This document shows positions 60,401 to 64,000 of a stretch of 64,000 nt of DNA, piece after piece. How positions within the stretch are numbered: position 1 is the stretch's first letter; every line of letters starts with the position of its first letter. The stretch is from Berberis thunbergii (lineage: Eukaryota; Streptophyta; Magnoliopsida; Ranunculales; Berberidaceae): the NCBI GenBank assembly GCA_003290165.1, contig QNQO01000222.1:806001-870000 (forward strand), written 5' to 3'. The notes beneath the pieces were generated by a model. That model saw only the letters and a list, made by a program, of their open reading frames with translations. It had not been told where the DNA came from and did no database searches. The position numbers and the translations under genes are program-made.

Positions 60401-60480
60401 CGTTTTCGGGTATGTGATGCCTGTCGCTCGCCACGTATCGCTTGAATCCTTATTTTTTGAGATTTTTTTTTCTGGATCTG

Positions 60481-61994
60481 TTTGATTGTTTTGACTCGGA
60501 ATGTGCCCCATGGAGTACGTGTATCATGTTTGATTGTTGATAGGGTTGTTTGCATTATTTGGTAGGTAATCAAAATATTAACCGCTGGTACATTTTACGT
60601 CATGTAACTAATTGCTTTATTTGGTAGGTAATCAAAATATTAGCCACTAGCACATTTTTTAACTATCATGATGTCAAATGAGCCTGAAAGGAATAAAAAT
60701 ATAGAACTAACAATATTGCTATCCGGAAGTTTTGTAAGAAAAGAAGGAATTTTTTATTTGAGTATCACTGAATCATAACTTATAGCTTTATTCTTTATTT
60801 AGATAACTTATTAAAGTACCATAATAAGCAATATAAAATATAGTTTCAGAAGATTATTTTGTGAGTCATTGAGGTGAAGCTTAAATGCAAGTATTATGCA
60901 GATCAAAATAAGAATTTATGTTGATAAAAGCATAGTAAGTCAATGTATTACTTCTGAGTTACCTCACTTGCCATGCTCCATCAAATTGAAACCTGACTGA
61001 GAACCTGCCACAACCCAAAATTAAAAAAACCTTAAACAAATAGAACAAATTTTTTCTTGCCAAATTTAAATTACAGAATAGAGAACAAGCATTTTGGAAT
61101 GAAACATCACAATCCTTTCATCTAAAACATCATACCCATCAAGAGATGAATCAAATACCTTTTGAAATAAGAACAAAATTCTTTGAACAATTAAGCTTCA
61201 TATATTTAGCACTCCTCCTCTGCTGGATTTGTCTTGCAGAAATCATCTAACTGATCTCTGCTACCTTCTACAGCCACACTAGGCCATTTTATTGCCACCA
61301 ATTGTGCCAAATCAACAACTCTTTGGCTAAGAAATCGTCAAAATGGTTAATCTAAAATAAAATGAGAGATACTGAGTCGATAGACGATATAGGAAGGAGA
61401 GAATGCTGGAGGAAGATGAGGAAAGCAATGGAGAGACAAAGTATAAGAATACCCAAATTATTATGGAAGGAGAAAATACCCAAATTATTATGGAGAGACA
61501 GATAACAAAGAAGAAGAGAGGACTGACCTTGGTTGATTGTGCAACCTAGACCATAAAAATGAGAATACCAAAATTGTTTGGAGTCACTTCAATGGCGATT
61601 TCGAGTTGAGAAGCCAAATTGGTAGAGAATAAGAGATGGGGAGAGGAAACCCTAACTTTTCAACTTTACAAATGGGGAGAGGAAGAGATGAGAACAATTG
61701 ATGAAGAGGGACTGAAGGAAGTACTGGTGGGTTAAGTTTCTTTTACGACATTTTTTTAATAAAAATCAACTTTATATCATTTGCGGGAAGTGCTGGCGGT
61801 TTTTTTTTCTTTAGCAGCGCTTCCTAATAGAAACGCTGATATTTCATATGGTTTTAGCGACGTTCTTCTATAGCGTCGTTATGTTGTTAAATTAAGCGGC
61901 GTTGTGGTTGTAACGCCGGTAATGTTATGGATTGGCGATGCTTTTGTAAAAACGCCGCCTTGGAAGTGCCATTTTAGAATGTGTTTTTGTAGTG
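60481..61994. mobile_element. CACTA (En/Spm) element, one terminus only
   Basis: The right end TTTTTGTAGTG at 61984-61994 is the reverse of the canonical CACTACAAAAA terminus. About 61780-61970 holds inverted GCGGCGTT / AACGCCG words, the usual subterminal repeats. The matching left terminus was not found down to 60361, so the left limit is a guess. Two 40-bp direct copies beginning GGTAGGTAATCAAAATATTA at 60561 and 60623 lie in between. No transposase ORF. Confidence 0.65.
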
Positions 61995-62309
61995 CATGTG
62001 AGGCACAACGAGAAAAGACGTTCTCTATCATGGTTTCCTTCTTCATGAAGATACGTCATTGGAGGCGTAACTCGCTCCACGACTCTCTCTCTCTGTAATG
62101 TTCCTACTCTTTAAAGGAGAACTTTATCGGGCCTAGATTTGAGCCATTAACTATGGTTTATTCTGATGGGCCCGATTTGGGATTTTATGATTGGATTCGC
62201 CCTTTTAGGGCTTTTTAAATAAGCCTAGTTTTAAGATACTTGATCCTCGTGATGAACGATCTCTGTCATGTGTACGGCTATGACATCAGTCTTATTTGAT
62301 GAAATCATC
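61995..62309 (-). repeat. Tat-E 3' LTR stub, cut by the CACTA end
   Basis: On the minus strand it begins TGATGATTTCATCAAATAAG and aligns with the Tat-A LTR (GACTGAT, TCACGAG, TTTCAT.AAGAAGGA). It stops inside a shared CCTCACATG exactly where the CACTA terminus starts. The rest of the LTR is not seen to the left. GTAGGGGATATATAT just before it on the minus strand is the likely polypurine tract. Confidence 0.6.
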
Positions 62310-64000
62310 AATATATATCCCCTACTGGGCAAAGGGCCATGGGCTGGTCATTGGAACTAGGTTCTTTGTAGGCATATGTGAGCACGGGGAGTACCTCTAA
62401 CACATCACATTTGCGGACCAAATCTTTGGCATCTTGCTTCATTTTCGGTCAATAATACCCCAGTGTGAGGGCTTTATGAGCCAGTGTCCTTCCTCCGGGG
62501 TGGACCCCGCAGATTCATTCATGGATTTTGAAGAGGACTTGGTTTGCCGCCTTAGAGTGTAATGGATGTCCAATTGTCCTAGCACCACTGACCATTTGAC
62601 CATTTTTTCTGATAGCTTTGTCTTGTGCAATATCGACTGTGAGTACTCGGTTATGCCTGCTATCGAGTGAGCTTGGAAGTAGGGTCTTAGCTTTCTTGAG
62701 GAAGTCACCAATGCTAAGGCTAGTTTTTCCAGATTAGGATAGTTAGCTTCTACCCCATCGAATGTTTTGTTGATATAGTAGACGGGCTTATATTTCCCTT
62801 TCTCTTCTCGTACCAGAGCTGAGCTGACAACATGTTTTGAGACTGAGAGGTGTAGGTAGAGCATTTGACCTGGAACTTCATTCGATATTTCCTGAGTTTG
62901 AAAAATGTCCTTGGAAGTCGCCAGGTGGTATGGACAGTAAAGGCTATTTACCAGCATGTTGTCGATGTAAACCTCCATGGTCTTTCCTATTTGTCTTTTA
63001 AACATTTGGTTTACCAGGTGTTGGTATGTTTCCCTTCCATTCTCTAGTCTAAAAGGTATTACCCAATAGCAGTATGTGCCTATGTCCATTATGAACGAGG
63101 TTTTCTTCTGATTCGATGGGTGCATACTAATCTGATTGTTGTCAGAGTATGAGTCCATGATGTTGAGTATGCTATTTCCGGATGTCGCATCCACGATCTC
63201 GTATATTCGGGGCAGTGGAAAGTTGTCTTTTGGGCAGGCTTTGCTAAGGTTGGTGTAGTCCACGCAGACCCTCCACTTCCCATTATTTTTTTTCACCAAG
63301 ATCGTGTTCGCCAGCCATTTTGAGTAGTGTGACTCCCTTATCATGCCAACGTTTAAAAGTTTTTGCATTTTTTTATTGATGGCCTAGTTGCGTTCGGGCA
63401 TTACCGACCGTCTTTTCTGTCGGACTGGCTTAAAGTCAGGATTGACTATTAGTATGTATCTGATTACTATGGGATCGATCCCCACCATGTATTCATTGTC
63501 CAAGCAAAGTCGTCCTGATTATCTTTTAAGAGTGCTGCCAGCTAATCTGCCATTGCACTATTAGTATGTATCTGATTACTGTGGGATCGATCCCCACCAT
63601 GTCTTTCATTGTCCAAGCGAAGTCATCCTGATTATGTTTTAAGAGCGTTGCCAGTTGATCTGCCAGTGCTCTGTCGAGGTTAACGCATATCTGGACCACT
63701 TTTGTGATTGTTGGTTTGTCCAGATATATTGTCATAGCATCTTCCTCCAGCTGCCCAACATTTGGCTTTTCCCTCGGACTGGATGGAGGTTCAAGGTTTG
63801 AAGTGGAGGTGGGTCATCTCTATCTAGATTCGGGGTTTCCTCGTCTAGATCCTGTTGTTCGGGCCTCTGTATTCTGCTACATGGCCGCCTAGTTGAGGTG
63901 TAGTGACATTCTAAAGCAATAATATGATTGCCCCTACCTCGCCGTCTGATAGGTACTTGAGTTACTGATGCTAAGTAGAAACGACTGCTTCCATGTGGTG
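62310..64000 (-). pseudogene. Tat-E pol, deleted RT-RNase H and integrase start
   Basis: 63735-63526 has ADQLATLLKHNQDDFAWTM and MVGIDP (RT N-terminal extension). 63368-62439 runs from NNGKWRVCVDYTNLSKACP through palm sequences to EVYIDNML, where the second catalytic Asp is Asn (YIDN). It then jumps from QEISNEVPGQ to LHLSVSKHVVSSALV in RNase H, so the connection between the two domains is deleted. Integrase zinc-finger sequence follows to about 62330 and meets the LTR with no tandem array or accessory ORF. The gag side is beyond the window. Confidence 0.75.
63448..63669. repeat. 112-bp tandem duplication in Tat-E pol
   Basis: ATTAGTATGTATCTGATTAC starts at 63448 and 63560, followed by about 110 bp of near-identical sequence. 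112 is not a multiple of three, so it shifts the pol frame. Confidence 0.9.

Larger units (their letters stand above)
50969..60480 (-). mobile_element. Tat-D: Tat-lineage element lacking gag and 5' LTR
   Basis: Minus orientation. From the right: protease (about 60400-60000), RT, RNase H, integrase (to 56084), a 179-bp tandem array, the antisense accessory ORF on the plus strand, a polypurine tract and the 3' LTR (50969-51616). Gag and the 5' LTR are missing. The right end passes into CACTA-type sequence without a recognisable LTR. A TRIM element sits in the integrase gene and a hAT MITE in the accessory ORF, so it has been in place long enough to collect insertions. Confidence 0.82.

Overview
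This is a piece of nuclear genome from a flowering plant, most likely a eudicot. It is AT-rich and dominated by nested Ty3/gypsy LTR retrotransposons. Two conserved plant nuclear genes lie in the middle: an intact glycylpeptide N-myristoyltransferase (NMT1-like, minus strand) and an eight-exon plastid-type aldo-keto reductase (plus strand). The species cannot be fixed from the sequence alone.

Layout. (1) 1-12236: the 3' part of a plus-oriented Tat-lineage element (Tat-A), made of antisense accessory ORF, polypurine tract and LTR. A complete minus-oriented Athila-like element (1143-10668) is inserted in its accessory ORF, with two 1226-bp LTRs, a 5-bp target duplication and a tRNA-Asp primer site. 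(2) About 13137-23852: a degenerate minus-oriented Tat element (Tat-B) with both LTRs, gag, pol, a tandem-repeat block and an accessory ORF on the opposite strand. (3) 24684-26350: NMT1 with a predicted 5' UTR intron. (4) About 26500-29275: a decayed L1 LINE carrying a 773-bp hAT-like element with an 8-bp target duplication. (5) 31423-32371: a long-TIR element ending 185 bp upstream of the aldo-keto reductase start codon. (6) 32557-47605: the aldo-keto reductase gene. Intron 2 holds a 156-bp hairpin MITE with a 9-bp target duplication. Intron 7 is 8.9 kb and holds a deleted Tat element (Tat-C, 39104-44191). (7) 48156-48544: a 5'-truncated L1 tail with poly(A) and a 12-bp target duplication. 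(8) 50969 to about 60480: a minus-oriented Tat element (Tat-D) with a hAT MITE in its accessory ORF, a 179-bp satellite-like array and a TRIM retrotransposon in its integrase gene. (9) About 60480-61994: sequence ending in a CACTA terminus. (10) 61995-64000: the LTR stub and pol of a fifth Tat element (Tat-E) that runs off the window.

The most interesting pattern is shared by the Tat elements. Between pol and the 3' LTR they carry tandem arrays whose monomers are unrelated between elements (about 60-90, 138 and 179 bp). Three of them also carry an antisense ORF with a 35-residue block of identical spacing and 11 invariant residues. No CRISPR, rRNA, tRNA gene or bacterial feature was seen. All retroelement coding regions seen here are broken, so any activity would need helper elements.
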